64,000 nt of DNA from Phenylobacterium sp. (GTDB lineage Bacteria; Pseudomonadota; Alphaproteobacteria; Caulobacterales; Caulobacteraceae). Positions 21,087-31,588 of this stretch are shown one piece after another. The position numbers and the translations under genes were made by a program. The notes under the pieces are model-generated. The model was not told the origin of the DNA. It saw only the letters and a program-made list of their open reading frames with translations, and ran no database searches. The stretch lies in assembly GCA_018001015.1 (NCBI GenBank), contig JAGNIV010000011.1, positions 1-64,000 of the forward strand. The letters are read 5' to 3'. How positions within the stretch are numbered: position 1 is the first letter of the stretch; the number at the start of each line of letters is the position of its first letter.

Positions 21087-22250
21087 ATGTCTATGTTTTC
21101 CAAGAAGAAGCTCGTCACGGTCGCCTCCGCTCCCAGCCCGGGGATCAATGCGCAGGAGATGTTCGCCAAGGCCATCGCCAACCCCTATGTGGGGGCTGGT
21201 GGGGCGGCCTTTCTGTTCATGTCCTCGGCCCTGATCCTCGTGGCCCTGATGGGCGATCCCAAGGCCGGCTCCCCGGTGGTGCGGATCAGCCTGGCCAAGG
21301 TGGCCGCCATGGCGGCGCCTCCCGGCTGGCGCGAGGCCCTGACCGCCGATCATCCGGGCGGCACGACCCTGTCCACCGACATCTTCCGTCTGTCGGAAAA
21401 CCCGCTCGGCCCCGACGCGGCCTTTGGCCAGGCGGTGATCACCGTCCCCGGTCGCCAGGCCTTCCACGCCGCCGATCCCCTGCCCCCCGCGCCCATCGCG
21501 GGCCTGACCACGCAAGGCTCCGGCGGCCTGCTGCCCATCATCGGTCAGGGCGGCAAGACCCCGGCCGAGGCCTATGCTCGACCGTTCGCCAGCAACGGCC
21601 GGCCCAAGGTCGGTCTGGTGATCGGCGGCCTCGGCCTCAACGCCACGGCCACCCGCCAGGCCATCGAAAACCTGCCGCCAGAGATCACCCTGTCCTTCGT
21701 GCCCTATTCCGACGGCCTGCAGGGTTGGATCGATCTGGCGCGCCAGAACGGCCATGAGGTGTTGCTGGAAGCGCCCATGGAGCCGGTCGACTATCCCGAC
21801 AACGATCCGGGCCCCTACACCCTGATGGCCCAGGCGCCCGGCCCGGAAACGGTGAAGAAGCTGGAGTGGCTGCTCAGCCGCGCCACGGGCTACTTCGGGG
21901 TCACCAACTACCTCGGGTCCCGCTTCGTCGGCTCCGACGGCGCCATGACCGCCTTCACCGGAGCCCTGCGCGGTCGGGGTCTGGCCTTCATCGACGACGG
22001 CTCGGCCGCACGCCGTGGCGGCGGCCTGCCGCGGGCCTCGGCTGATCGCATCGTCGATGACCAGCTCTCGGTCGAGGCGATCGACCAGCAGCTGCTGTCC
22101 CTTGAGGCCGGCGCCCTGCAGCACGGCCAGGCCCTGGGGTCGGGGTTCGCCTATCCTGTGACGCTGACACAGGTGGCGCAGTGGGCCCAAAGCGTGGAAT
22201 CTAGGGGCTACCAACTGGCGCCGGCTTCGGCGCTGACCACTCGCAGGTAA
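21087..22250 (+). CDS. Divergent polysaccharide deacetylase family protein
   Basis: The 387-residue protein has a cytoplasmic N-terminus, one membrane helix (about 38-58), a linker and a C-terminal YibQ-type (DUF610) domain starting at KVGLVIGGLGLNATATRQAIE. It keeps the fold signatures ITLSFVPYSDGLQGW, EVLLEAPMEP and FIDDGSA seen in the divergent deacetylase family, which commonly sits beside ctpA and envC. The usual deacetylase metal triad is not clearly kept, so enzymatic activity is unproven. Start is at one of two ATGs (21087 or 21093). Confidence 0.85.
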   Translation: MSMFSKKKLVTVASAPSPGINAQEMFAKAIANPYVGAGGAAFLFMSSALILVALMGDPKAGSPVVRISLAKVAAMAAPPGWREALTADHPGGTTLSTDIFRLSENPLGPDAAFGQAVITVPGRQAFHAADPLPPAPIAGLTTQGSGGLLPIIGQGGKTPAEAYARPFASNGRPKVGLVIGGLGLNATATRQAIENLPPEITLSFVPYSDGLQGWIDLARQNGHEVLLEAPMEPVDYPDNDPGPYTLMAQAPGPETVKKLEWLLSRATGYFGVTNYLGSRFVGSDGAMTAFTGALRGRGLAFIDDGSAARRGGGLPRASADRIVDDQLSVEAIDQQLLSLEAGALQHGQALGSGFAYPVTLTQVAQWAQSVESRGYQLAPASALTTRR

Positions 22251-22260
22251 CTTCGCGCCC

Positions 22261-22752
22261 ATGGACGACCTCACCGCCTATCGCCCCAATGTGGGGGTGG
22301 TGCTCTTCCACCCGGACGGCCGCGTCTGGCTGGGGCGGCGGCTGAACACGCCGGAACCCTATAACTGGCAGTTCCCGCAAGGCGGCGTCGACGCCGGCGA
22401 GGACCTCTATGTCGCGGCCAGGCGCGAGCTGGCGGAGGAGACCGGGGTGGTCTCCACCACCCTGCTGGGCCGCACGGACGGCTGGATGGCCTACGACTTC
22501 CCCCCGGGCCACAGCGGCAGCAAGATCGCCAAGGGCTGGAAAGGTCAGCGCCAGGTGTGGTTCGCCTTGCGGTTCGATGGCGAGGAAACCGAGATCAACC
22601 TCTCCGGTCAGGGCCACCCAGAGTTCGACGCCTGGCGCTGGGGCAAGCTCTCCGAGGCCCCTGGCCTGGTCGTGCCCTTCAAGAAGGCCAACTACGAGGC
22701 CGTCGTCACCGCCTTCCACGACTTCGCGGGCCTGCCGGGCCGCGCCGCCTGA
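22261..22752 (+). CDS. rppH: RNA pyrophosphohydrolase
   Basis: The 163-residue Nudix enzyme removes 5' pyrophosphate from mRNA, exposing it to RNase E-type decay. It begins with YRPNVGVVLFHPDGRVWLGRR and WQFPQGGVDAGED, and the Nudix box GGVDAGEDLYVAARRELAEETG is complete with its glutamates. Its stop overlaps the ATG of the next gene by one base pair set (TGATG). Confidence 0.96.
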   Translation: MDDLTAYRPNVGVVLFHPDGRVWLGRRLNTPEPYNWQFPQGGVDAGEDLYVAARRELAEETGVVSTTLLGRTDGWMAYDFPPGHSGSKIAKGWKGQRQVWFALRFDGEETEINLSGQGHPEFDAWRWGKLSEAPGLVVPFKKANYEAVVTAFHDFAGLPGRAA

Positions 22753-23516
22753 TGGCCGCGCCCATCGTCATGGTCCACGGCGCCTTTTGTGGCGGCTGGG
22801 CTTTTGAGGCCTTCCGCACGCCCTTCGAGGCCGCCGGCCATGCCGTGCTGACGCCGGACCTCCGGGGTCATGGCGAGAGCGGATCCGTCGCCGGCCTGTC
22901 GATGACCGACTACGCCAAGGACATCGCGGCCCTATGCGCGAGCCTGCCGGAGCCGCCCATCCTCATCGGGCATTCCCTGGGCGGACTGGTGTGCCAGCTG
23001 GCGGCCAAGCGGACGCCGCTGAAGGCCCTGGTCCTGCTGGCCCCCTCTCCGCCCTGGGGCGTGGCCGGATCCTCCATGGAGGAGGCGGTCACCGCCCTTG
23101 GCCTGATGATGGGGGCGGCCTTCGCCCAAAGCATCAGCCCCGACCGCACCCTCATGCGCACCTACAGCCTCGATCGCATGCCCAGGCCCGACCGAGACGC
23201 GGCCCTCGCACGGCTGCGCCCGGAGAGCGGCCGGGCGCTCTGGGAGGCGCTGAACTGGTGGCTCGACCCGTTCATGACCACCAGCGTCGGCACGGGCGGG
23301 CTCGGTGTTCCGTGCCTGGTGATGGTAGGCCAACGCGACGTGGTCCACCCGCCCACGACCGCCCGCCAGACCGCCCAGCGCCTGGGCGCCGACTACGTCG
23401 AGCTGGCCGGAATGAGCCACTGGCTGCTGGGGGAGACCGGCTGGCAGGAGGTGGCGACCCAGGCCTGGGACTGGCTGGAGCGGGTTGAGGCGCGGGCGGA
23501 TTCAGGCGCCGCCTGA
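22752..23516 (+). CDS. Alpha/beta-hydrolase
   Basis: The 254-residue protein has the alpha/beta-hydrolase fold: an HGAFCGGW oxyanion segment, LRGHGESG, nucleophile elbow GHSLGG near residue 80, Asp in VMVGQRDVVHP and His in GMSHWLLGE. The substrate is not deducible. The ATG overlaps the rppH stop, implying co-translation. No signal peptide is visible. Confidence 0.88.
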   Translation: MAAPIVMVHGAFCGGWAFEAFRTPFEAAGHAVLTPDLRGHGESGSVAGLSMTDYAKDIAALCASLPEPPILIGHSLGGLVCQLAAKRTPLKALVLLAPSPPWGVAGSSMEEAVTALGLMMGAAFAQSISPDRTLMRTYSLDRMPRPDRDAALARLRPESGRALWEALNWWLDPFMTTSVGTGGLGVPCLVMVGQRDVVHPPTTARQTAQRLGADYVELAGMSHWLLGETGWQEVATQAWDWLERVEARADSGAA

Positions 23517-23564
23517 AGTCGTTCTCCAGGCGGGGCTCGATATTAACTTATTGATTTAATTGAA

Positions 23565-23891
23565 TTATGTACTGGCCGCGCTGAAAAACTTCAGCCCGAG
23601 GACGCCGGTCACGATCATGCCGACGCAGATCAGGCGGGCCGCGGTCGCCGGCTCCTTGAAGAGGACAATACCCAGGACCACCGCGCCCACCGCCCCGATG
23701 CCGGTCCAGACGGCATAGGCGGTTCCGAGCGGCAGCGATTTCATCGCAACCCCCAGCAGGATCAGGGAAACCACCATGCTGGTGATCGTGAACAGGCTGG
23801 GCCACAGCCGCGTGAAGCCGTCGGTGTATTTCAGGCCCACGGCCCAGCCGATTTCACACAGACCGGCGACGAACAGGATGAGCCATGCCAT
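23565..23891 (-). CDS. SMR-family guanidinium exporter (Gdx/SugE type)
   Basis: The 108-residue four-helix protein matches the Gdx (formerly SugE) branch of small multidrug resistance transporters: [21 protein letters not shown] with the proton/substrate-coupling Glu13, [11 protein letters not shown], and the [15 protein letters not shown] signature. Gdx proteins export guanidinium in exchange for protons as dimers. A two-hairpin guanidine-II riboswitch lies directly upstream, which supports this function over drug efflux. GGAGG lies six bases before the ATG. Confidence 0.93.
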   Translation of the reverse strand: MAWLILFVAGLCEIGWAVGLKYTDGFTRLWPSLFTITSMVVSLILLGVAMKSLPLGTAYAVWTGIGAVGAVVLGIVLFKEPATAARLICVGMIVTGVLGLKFFSAAST

Positions 23892-23908
23892 GGCTGTCCT
23901 CCGATGTA

Positions 23909-23955
23909 CGGGTCGTCCCGGAAAAGAGAAAGGCGCTGGAGTCGTCTCCAGCGCC
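23909..23955 (-). ncRNA. Guanidine-II (mini-ykkC) riboswitch
   Basis: Read on the minus strand there are two hairpins with ACGA tetraloops: GGCGCTGGAG-ACGA-CTCCAGCGCC (23955-23932, 10-bp stem) and CGGG-ACGA-CCCG (23920-23909), joined by an 11-base pyrimidine-rich linker. Paired ACGR-loop hairpins just ahead of a ribosome site define the guanidine-II class; the GGAGG of the exporter follows within ~7 bases of the second hairpin. Guanidine would be expected to free the ribosome site. The first hairpin plus its T-rich tail could also act as a terminator for the upstream gene. Confidence 0.85.
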
Positions 23956-23986
23956 TGACCTCATATGGGGATTGCGGGCTCGAATC

Positions 23987-24646
23987 CTAGAACTTGCGTT
24001 CCGAATAGAGCACTTCGCCCATGTCCCACTTGGCGTTGACCGAGGAGCCATCGGGCTTCTTCAGCTGCAGGAACACCAGGCCGATGGACTCATGGTCGGT
24101 GAAATACTCCCACGAGTTGGTGATGCGCTTGTAGTCGGTGGCCGGCACGTAGTCGTTGCGCTGCTGGAGCAGCTCGGGCTGGTGCAGCAGCGAGAAGATG
24201 TTGAGGCCCACGATGATCGGCTTTTCGCCGGCCAGGGTGTAGTTGAGGGCGATGCGGCAGACGTCCTTGTTGGAGCCCGGCGCGAAGACCGTCAGCGTGT
24301 AGGGCTTGGCCTGCAGGGTCTGGGTATAGGTCGCGTCGCGCCGGTTGAACTTGAAGCCCATGTCCTTGGTGGCGAGCTTGGAGATGTCGCCGCCACGCAC
24401 CAGGGGCACGCAGATGCGGTTGATCACGTCGATGATCTGGCCGATCTCACCGGTGGTGGGAATGGCGTAGACCTTCTCGGGCTCAGGGGCCGGGGCGACG
24501 GCCGGAGCGGCCGCGGGGGCCATCGGCGCGGCAGGCGCCGCCGCGGCGTCCGGCGTCGGAGCCGTCGGCGCGACGGGGGCGGCGGTTTGCGCGGCGGCCG
24601 AGGTGGCGAGGCCGGCGGCGAGCAGACTGATGATGGCGGTACGCAT
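23987..24646 (-). CDS. Secreted protein of unknown function
   Basis: The 219-residue product has a clear signal peptide (MRTAIISLLAAGLATSAAAQ), a ~35-residue Ala/Pro-rich linker and a C-terminal domain of ~150 residues with two cysteines (RICVPL and DVCRIAL) that could form a disulphide. I do not recognise the domain. The chosen ATG begins the signal peptide; an in-frame start 18 codons upstream is rejected. It is the last gene after atpC on the same strand, 93 bp away, so it may be separately transcribed. Confidence 0.75.
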   Translation of the reverse strand: MRTAIISLLAAGLATSAAAQTAAPVAPTAPTPDAAAAPAAPMAPAAAPAVAPAPEPEKVYAIPTTGEIGQIIDVINRICVPLVRGGDISKLATKDMGFKFNRRDATYTQTLQAKPYTLTVFAPGSNKDVCRIALNYTLAGEKPIIVGLNIFSLLHQPELLQQRNDYVPATDYKRITNSWEYFTDHESIGLVFLQLKKPDGSSVNAKWDMGEVLYSERKF

Positions 24647-24739
24647 AGGCGGGTCCCCTGACTTGCGGTCTATCAGACTCAAAGTGGCCGTCCCTCGCAA
24701 GCCCCCTAATGCGAGAATACGGCGGCGAAGAGGCGGCGC

Positions 24740-25006
24740 CTAAACGGCGGCCTCGACCGCCTTCTCCGCCAGGACGGTCAGCCCCTCCGGCGTCACATCG
24801 GCGAATCCGCCCTCGACGTCGAAGGCGACGATCCGGCCGCCGTCATAGACCTTCACGCGACCGCTCTTCAGGGTGGTCATGAAGGGCGCATGGCCGGCGA
24901 GCACGCCAAAGTCGCCTTCGGCCCCGGGCGCGTCGACCTGGTCGACCTCACCCGAGAACAGTTCACGCTCGGGCGAGACCAGGGAAAAGTGCAGCTTGCC
25001 GGCCAT
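24740..25006 (-). CDS. atpC: ATP synthase F1 epsilon subunit (short form)
   Basis: The 88-residue protein corresponds to the N-terminal beta-sandwich of epsilon (LHFSLVSPERELFSGEVDQVDAPGAEGDFGVL), which couples the gamma shaft to the c-ring. The C-terminal two-helix regulatory domain (roughly residues 90-135 in E. coli) is absent; the frame stops after EKAVEAAV. Epsilon-based ATP hydrolysis inhibition is therefore unlikely. It lies five bases downstream of atpD. Confidence 0.94.
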   Translation of the reverse strand: MAGKLHFSLVSPERELFSGEVDQVDAPGAEGDFGVLAGHAPFMTTLKSGRVKVYDGGRIVAFDVEGGFADVTPEGLTVLAEKAVEAAV

Positions 25007-25011
25007 CGCGC

Positions 25012-26682
<1,671 letters not shown>

Positions 26683-26685
<3 letters not shown>

Positions 26686-27552
26686 GAGCGCTTCGGCGCC
26701 GGAGATGATCTCGATCAGCTCCTTGGTGATCTGCGCTTGGCGAGTACGGTTTTTCTTCAGGTTGAGGGCGGCGATCATGTCGCCCGCGTTGCGCGTGGCG
26801 TTGTCCATCGCCGCCATCTGGGCGGCGTAGAACCCGGCCTGGTTTTCGAGCAGGGCCGACAGCACCTGAACCGTGAGGTTCCGGGGCAACAGGGTCTCGA
26901 GGATGGCTTCCTCGTCAGGCTCGTATTCGTAGGCCGCGCCCTTGAGGTCGATCGTGGCGGCGGCGCCTTCGACCTGGGCCGGGATCAGTTGGGTCAGGGT
27001 CGGGGTCTGGACGACCACCGACTTGTAGCGGCTGAAGGCCAGGGTCACGACGTCGACCTGGCCGGTCTCGAAGAGCTCGGTGATCTTGTCGGCCACCGGC
27101 TGGGCCGAGGCCAGGCCGGGCACGCCGGCCTCGAAGGTCGCCACGAAGCGGTCGCCGAACACGCGGCGGAACTGGTCGCGCGCCTTCTTGCCCACCGTGA
27201 TGATCTTCACGTCCTTGCCTTCGGCGAGCAGGCTGTTCACCCGGTCGCGGGCGGCGCGAATGATCGAGGAATTGAAACCGCCGGCCAGGCCGCGGTCGGA
27301 ACTGGTGACCACCACCAGGTGACGGTCCTGACGGCCCGTGCCCACCAGCAGCTTCGGCGCCCCGTCACCGGACACGCCCGCCGCCAGGTTGGCGATCACC
27401 GTGGCCATGCGCTGGGCGTAGGGCCGGGCGTTCTGGGCGGCGTCGGTCGCGCGGCGAAGTTTCGCCGCGGCCACCATCTGCATCGCGCGCGTGATCTTCT
27501 GCGTGGATTCCACGCTTTTGATCTGGTCGCGCATCTCCTTGAGGCTAGCCAT
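26683..27552 (-). CDS. atpG: ATP synthase F1 gamma subunit
   Basis: The 289-residue rotary shaft subunit shows the conserved termini [20 protein letters not shown] and [31 protein letters not shown]. Length is normal for the family. It starts eight bases after a methyltransferase gene that separates it from atpA. Confidence 0.97.
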
Positions 27553-27560
27553 TTCTCGCC

Positions 27561-28190
27561 TCAGACCTTTCTAAACAACCACCAGGTGCTGTTATCCATC
27601 ACGGTCGTCCGTTTCCAGAAGAAGCCGTAATCGACCAGCACGAGGTCGGAAAACATATCCAGATAGAGTCCGCCGAAGTCATTCTTGAAGAGCAGGTCCT
27701 CTTCCCCGCGATAGGGAATGGCCTCCGGCTTCGGCGAAAAATACTCAGAACAAAAAACATACTTGGCGGCGACCCGGTGCACTTCCCGCATCGTCGCTTC
27801 GAGCAGGCTGGGATCCACATGGATCAGGACCCCGGCCGTGAAGGCCAGGTCGACCGCCTTGTCGGCGAGCGGGATCGCGTGGCCGAAGCCCTCGATCACC
27901 CGTTCCGCCGGCAGGACGCCGTCCTCGACAAGCCGTTCCCGGGCCGAAGCGTTGGGCTCGATGGCCCAAAGCTCCATGTCCGAGACCGCCGCGATGCCCA
28001 GGAGGTTGAGGCCCAGATTGGGGCCCACCTCGATGGCGCTTCCCGGCATGTCGCCGTCCATCTTCGACAGCACCTCAGCCCACACCCGCGCACGTCCGCG
28101 GACGACGCCGGCCGAGGCGCCGCTGCGCTCGGTGTACCGGTCGCCGAACGCGCCGGACCAGGCGCTCAGGGCTTTGGGCTCAGGGGCCAT
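27561..28190 (-). CDS. SAM-dependent methyltransferase embedded in the atp operon
   Basis: The 209-residue protein resembles the methylase family annotated as 'pseudaminic acid biosynthesis-associated': [13 protein letters not shown] at the N-terminus, SAM motif [27 protein letters not shown], and a C-terminal [20 protein letters not shown] and [10 protein letters not shown] block. The gaps are 10 bp to atpA and 8 bp to atpG with the same strand, so it is translated from the ATP synthase mRNA. No sugar-biosynthesis genes are nearby. The target is unknown; it may be a moonlighting insertion or may act on an ATP synthase or envelope substrate (inference). Confidence 0.88.
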   Translation of the reverse strand: MAPEPKALSAWSGAFGDRYTERSGASAGVVRGRARVWAEVLSKMDGDMPGSAIEVGPNLGLNLLGIAAVSDMELWAIEPNASARERLVEDGVLPAERVIEGFGHAIPLADKAVDLAFTAGVLIHVDPSLLEATMREVHRVAAKYVFCSEYFSPKPEAIPYRGEEDLLFKNDFGGLYLDMFSDLVLVDYGFFWKRTTVMDNSTWWLFRKV

Positions 28191-28200
28191 CAGCTCAGTC

Positions 28201-29742
<1,542 letters not shown>

Positions 29743-30297
29743 TTACGCTCTCTTCAGGGCGAACTTGAGGGAATCGAGCTTCGAACGAAGTGAAGCATCG
29801 AACAGTCGCGAGCCGACCCGCACCTTGATACCGCCCAGGATGGACGGATCGACACGGGTCTCGATTTCAGGGTCCTTGCCAAGTGCGGTGCGCAGCGAGG
29901 CCGCGACGCCCTTGGCTTGGGCCGCGGTCAGGGCGACCGCGGTGGTGACGGTGGCCGCGACAACGCCGCGGCTCTTGGCCGAGAGGGCCTCAAAGGCCGT
30001 GATCGCCGCCGGCAGCGCCGCGAGGCGGCCGTTGGCGGCCATCAGGCCGAGGAACTTCTTGGTGGTGTTGCTGAACTTGCCCTTGGCCGCCAGGGCCGCG
30101 ATCGCGCGGCCCTTCTCCTCGGCGCTGAAGGCCGGGGAGGCCAGCAGGGTGCGGAAATCCTTTGAGGAGGCGCGCATGGATTTGAGCGCCTTCAGGTCGG
30201 CCTCGACGGCCGAAAGGTTCCTGTCTTCGGTCGCGAGATCGAAGAGGGCCTGAGCATATCTGCCGCCCACATTCGAAGTCCTGGAATCGTCCGCCAC
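29743..30297 (-). CDS. atpH: ATP synthase F1 delta subunit
   Basis: The 184-residue stator subunit has the OSCP/delta N-terminal helical bundle ([12 protein letters not shown]) and the conserved C-terminal [22 protein letters not shown] motif. The start is GTG. It is the first gene of the operon atpH-atpA-methyltransferase-atpG-atpD-atpC; the F0 genes are elsewhere, as in other alphaproteobacteria. The 195 bp upstream (30298-30492) must hold the operon promoter, but I see no unambiguous -35/-10 pair. Confidence 0.96.
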   Translation of the reverse strand: MADDSRTSNVGGRYAQALFDLATEDRNLSAVEADLKALKSMRASSKDFRTLLASPAFSAEEKGRAIAALAAKGKFSNTTKKFLGLMAANGRLAALPAAITAFEALSAKSRGVVAATVTTAVALTAAQAKGVAASLRTALGKDPEIETRVDPSILGGIKVRVGSRLFDASLRSKLDSLKFALKRA

Positions 30298-30492
30298 TTA
30301 TATGTCCGCCCGTGCGTGTCGAAAGCCCCGAATGAGGTGTCCCTCACCGCGACCTAAAGGCTTGAAAGCGCTTGGAAAAGCACATTGGCCGTCGGAGCCT
30401 GAGGAACCCCCTGGCCCGAAGCCGCGCGCCTGATAGCACGCGACTTTGCAGGCAGCAACCAAACCAGACCCTATAGAACCGCTGTAAGCCAT

Positions 30493-30789
30493 TTAAGCAG
30501 CCACCGGGGCGGGCGCCTGACGGCGGAACACCGCCGAGCCGCTGGCCACGAGATCACCGTTCTGCGTGATCAGGCGGGCGTGGGCGAAGACCAGGGTGCG
30601 GGTGGCCCGGTCGATCCAGGCCTCCGCCACGACGGGGTCGCCGGCGGCGACGACCCGTCCATAGTCGAGGGTCAGGGAGACAGGCTCGGCGCCCGCCCCG
30701 GCCGCGCCGGCCAGCAAGGGCTCCAGCAGGCAGGCCGCGGCGGCGGGGCCGCCCGGGAAGGCGGCGGCTTGGCGAAGCGTGTCGGTCAT
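30493..30789 (-). CDS. Small hotdog-fold thioesterase-like protein
   Basis: The 98-residue protein ends with a strand pattern DRATRTLVFAHARLITQNGDLVASGSAVFRR that resembles the last half of PaaI-type hotdog thioesterases. The usual N-terminal half with the catalytic Asp/Asn-helix is shortened, so it may be a minimal or degenerate member. GAGAG precedes the ATG at 30789; an in-frame ATG four codons earlier is possible. A terminator for the gene upstream sits between the two. Confidence 0.6.
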   Translation of the reverse strand: MTDTLRQAAAFPGGPAAAACLLEPLLAGAAGAGAEPVSLTLDYGRVVAAGDPVVAEAWIDRATRTLVFAHARLITQNGDLVASGSAVFRRQAPAPVAA

Positions 30790-30815
30790 GGGCGCTCTCA
30801 TAAGCGGACGCGCGC

Positions 30816-30849
30816 AAAAGAAAAGGGCGCCGGAGAAATCCGGCGCCCT
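30816..30849 (-). terminator. Rho-independent terminator (minus strand)
   Basis: AGGGCGCCGGA and TCCGGCGCCCT pair perfectly over 11 bp; on the minus strand the stem is followed by TTTTCTTTT. It would end transcription of the secreted-protein gene at 30951-31289. Confidence 0.85.
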
Positions 30850-30950
30850 GAAGTTCAGGCTCGACTAGAGATTTGGAGCGGCTGGGAGGCTGCGCCGCGA
30901 GCCGGGGCGGCGGGGACAGGCGGCGAACCGCCCATCCCCGCCAATAGAAA

Positions 30951-31289
30951 TCAGCGGCCGGCCATCTGGGTCGCCGAGGCGGCCTTGGCGTTGCAGGCGC
31001 CGAGCTTGTCGGCGTCCAGGGTCTTGCCGCTGGCGCCGAAGACGGCGACCGCGCCGACATTCTTGGCCACGGCCTTGCAGGTCGAGACGGCGAAGGTCTG
31101 CGAGGAGGGGGCCGAGGCGACGCAGAGGTCGGCCTCGCAAAGGAAGACGGCGCCGCCGGCGATGAACTTGGTCTTGGCGGCGAGAGGGGCGGTCAGCTTG
31201 GCGGTGACCGGCTCGGCGGCAAGGGCGCCGCCGGCGAAGGAGAGAGTGATGACAGCCGCGCAGGCGGCAGAAAGGGTTTGGAGCTTCAT
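30951..31289 (-). CDS. Small secreted protein of unknown function (Caulobacterales type)
   Basis: The 112-residue product has a signal peptide (MKLQTLSAACAAVITLSFAGGALA) followed by a ~88-residue domain with four cysteines (FLCEADLCVA, STCKA, GACNA) that may form two disulphides in the periplasm. I recognise the pattern as a recurrent small Caulobacterales secreted protein but know no function. The start used is the ATG of the signal peptide. A terminator follows at 30816-30849. The divergent gene is PBP1A, with 299 bp between that show nothing further recognisable. Confidence 0.72.
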   Translation of the reverse strand: MKLQTLSAACAAVITLSFAGGALAAEPVTAKLTAPLAAKTKFIAGGAVFLCEADLCVASAPSSQTFAVSTCKAVAKNVGAVAVFGASGKTLDADKLGACNAKAASATQMAGR

Positions 31290-31588
31290 GAGAGCCCTCC
31301 AGCGTTTCGGGGAGAAAACAGATCCTTTAGGGAACCTGGCCGTGCGAACCGTTAAGTCGCCCCGGGTATCCCCACCCTGAGCGCGCTCCGAACTAAGCAA
31401 CGCTAAGATAACACTGTTAAGATCGACCGCAATCGCTTTTTTCGCAACGCCGGTATGCGTAATTGCAGGGGTTAATGACGGCGCCCCGACAGGGCCTCAT
31501 TCATACCGCGTCAATCTTGTCGCGTGTTTGGTGTGGCTGAGCTATCAGTCGGCCCAAGCGGGACGACCCTTTCAGGACCAAACACCCC

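Noticed and set aside
19542..22274. 910-codon open frame on the minus strand
   Set aside because: It is fully antisense to ctpA, the deacetylase and their gap; composition is typical of GC-rich shadow frames and no domain is recognisable.
23539..23556. CtrA-like paired TTAA sites
   Set aside because: The spacing is nine bases instead of seven and the position is between convergent genes.
30298..30492. 64-codon open frame upstream of atpH
   Set aside because: No ribosome site, no family resemblance, and it occupies the region expected to hold the atp promoter.
31332..31355. EcfG-like promoter upstream of PBP1A
   Set aside because: GGAAC and CGTT are present but the spacer is 14, shorter than the required 16-17.
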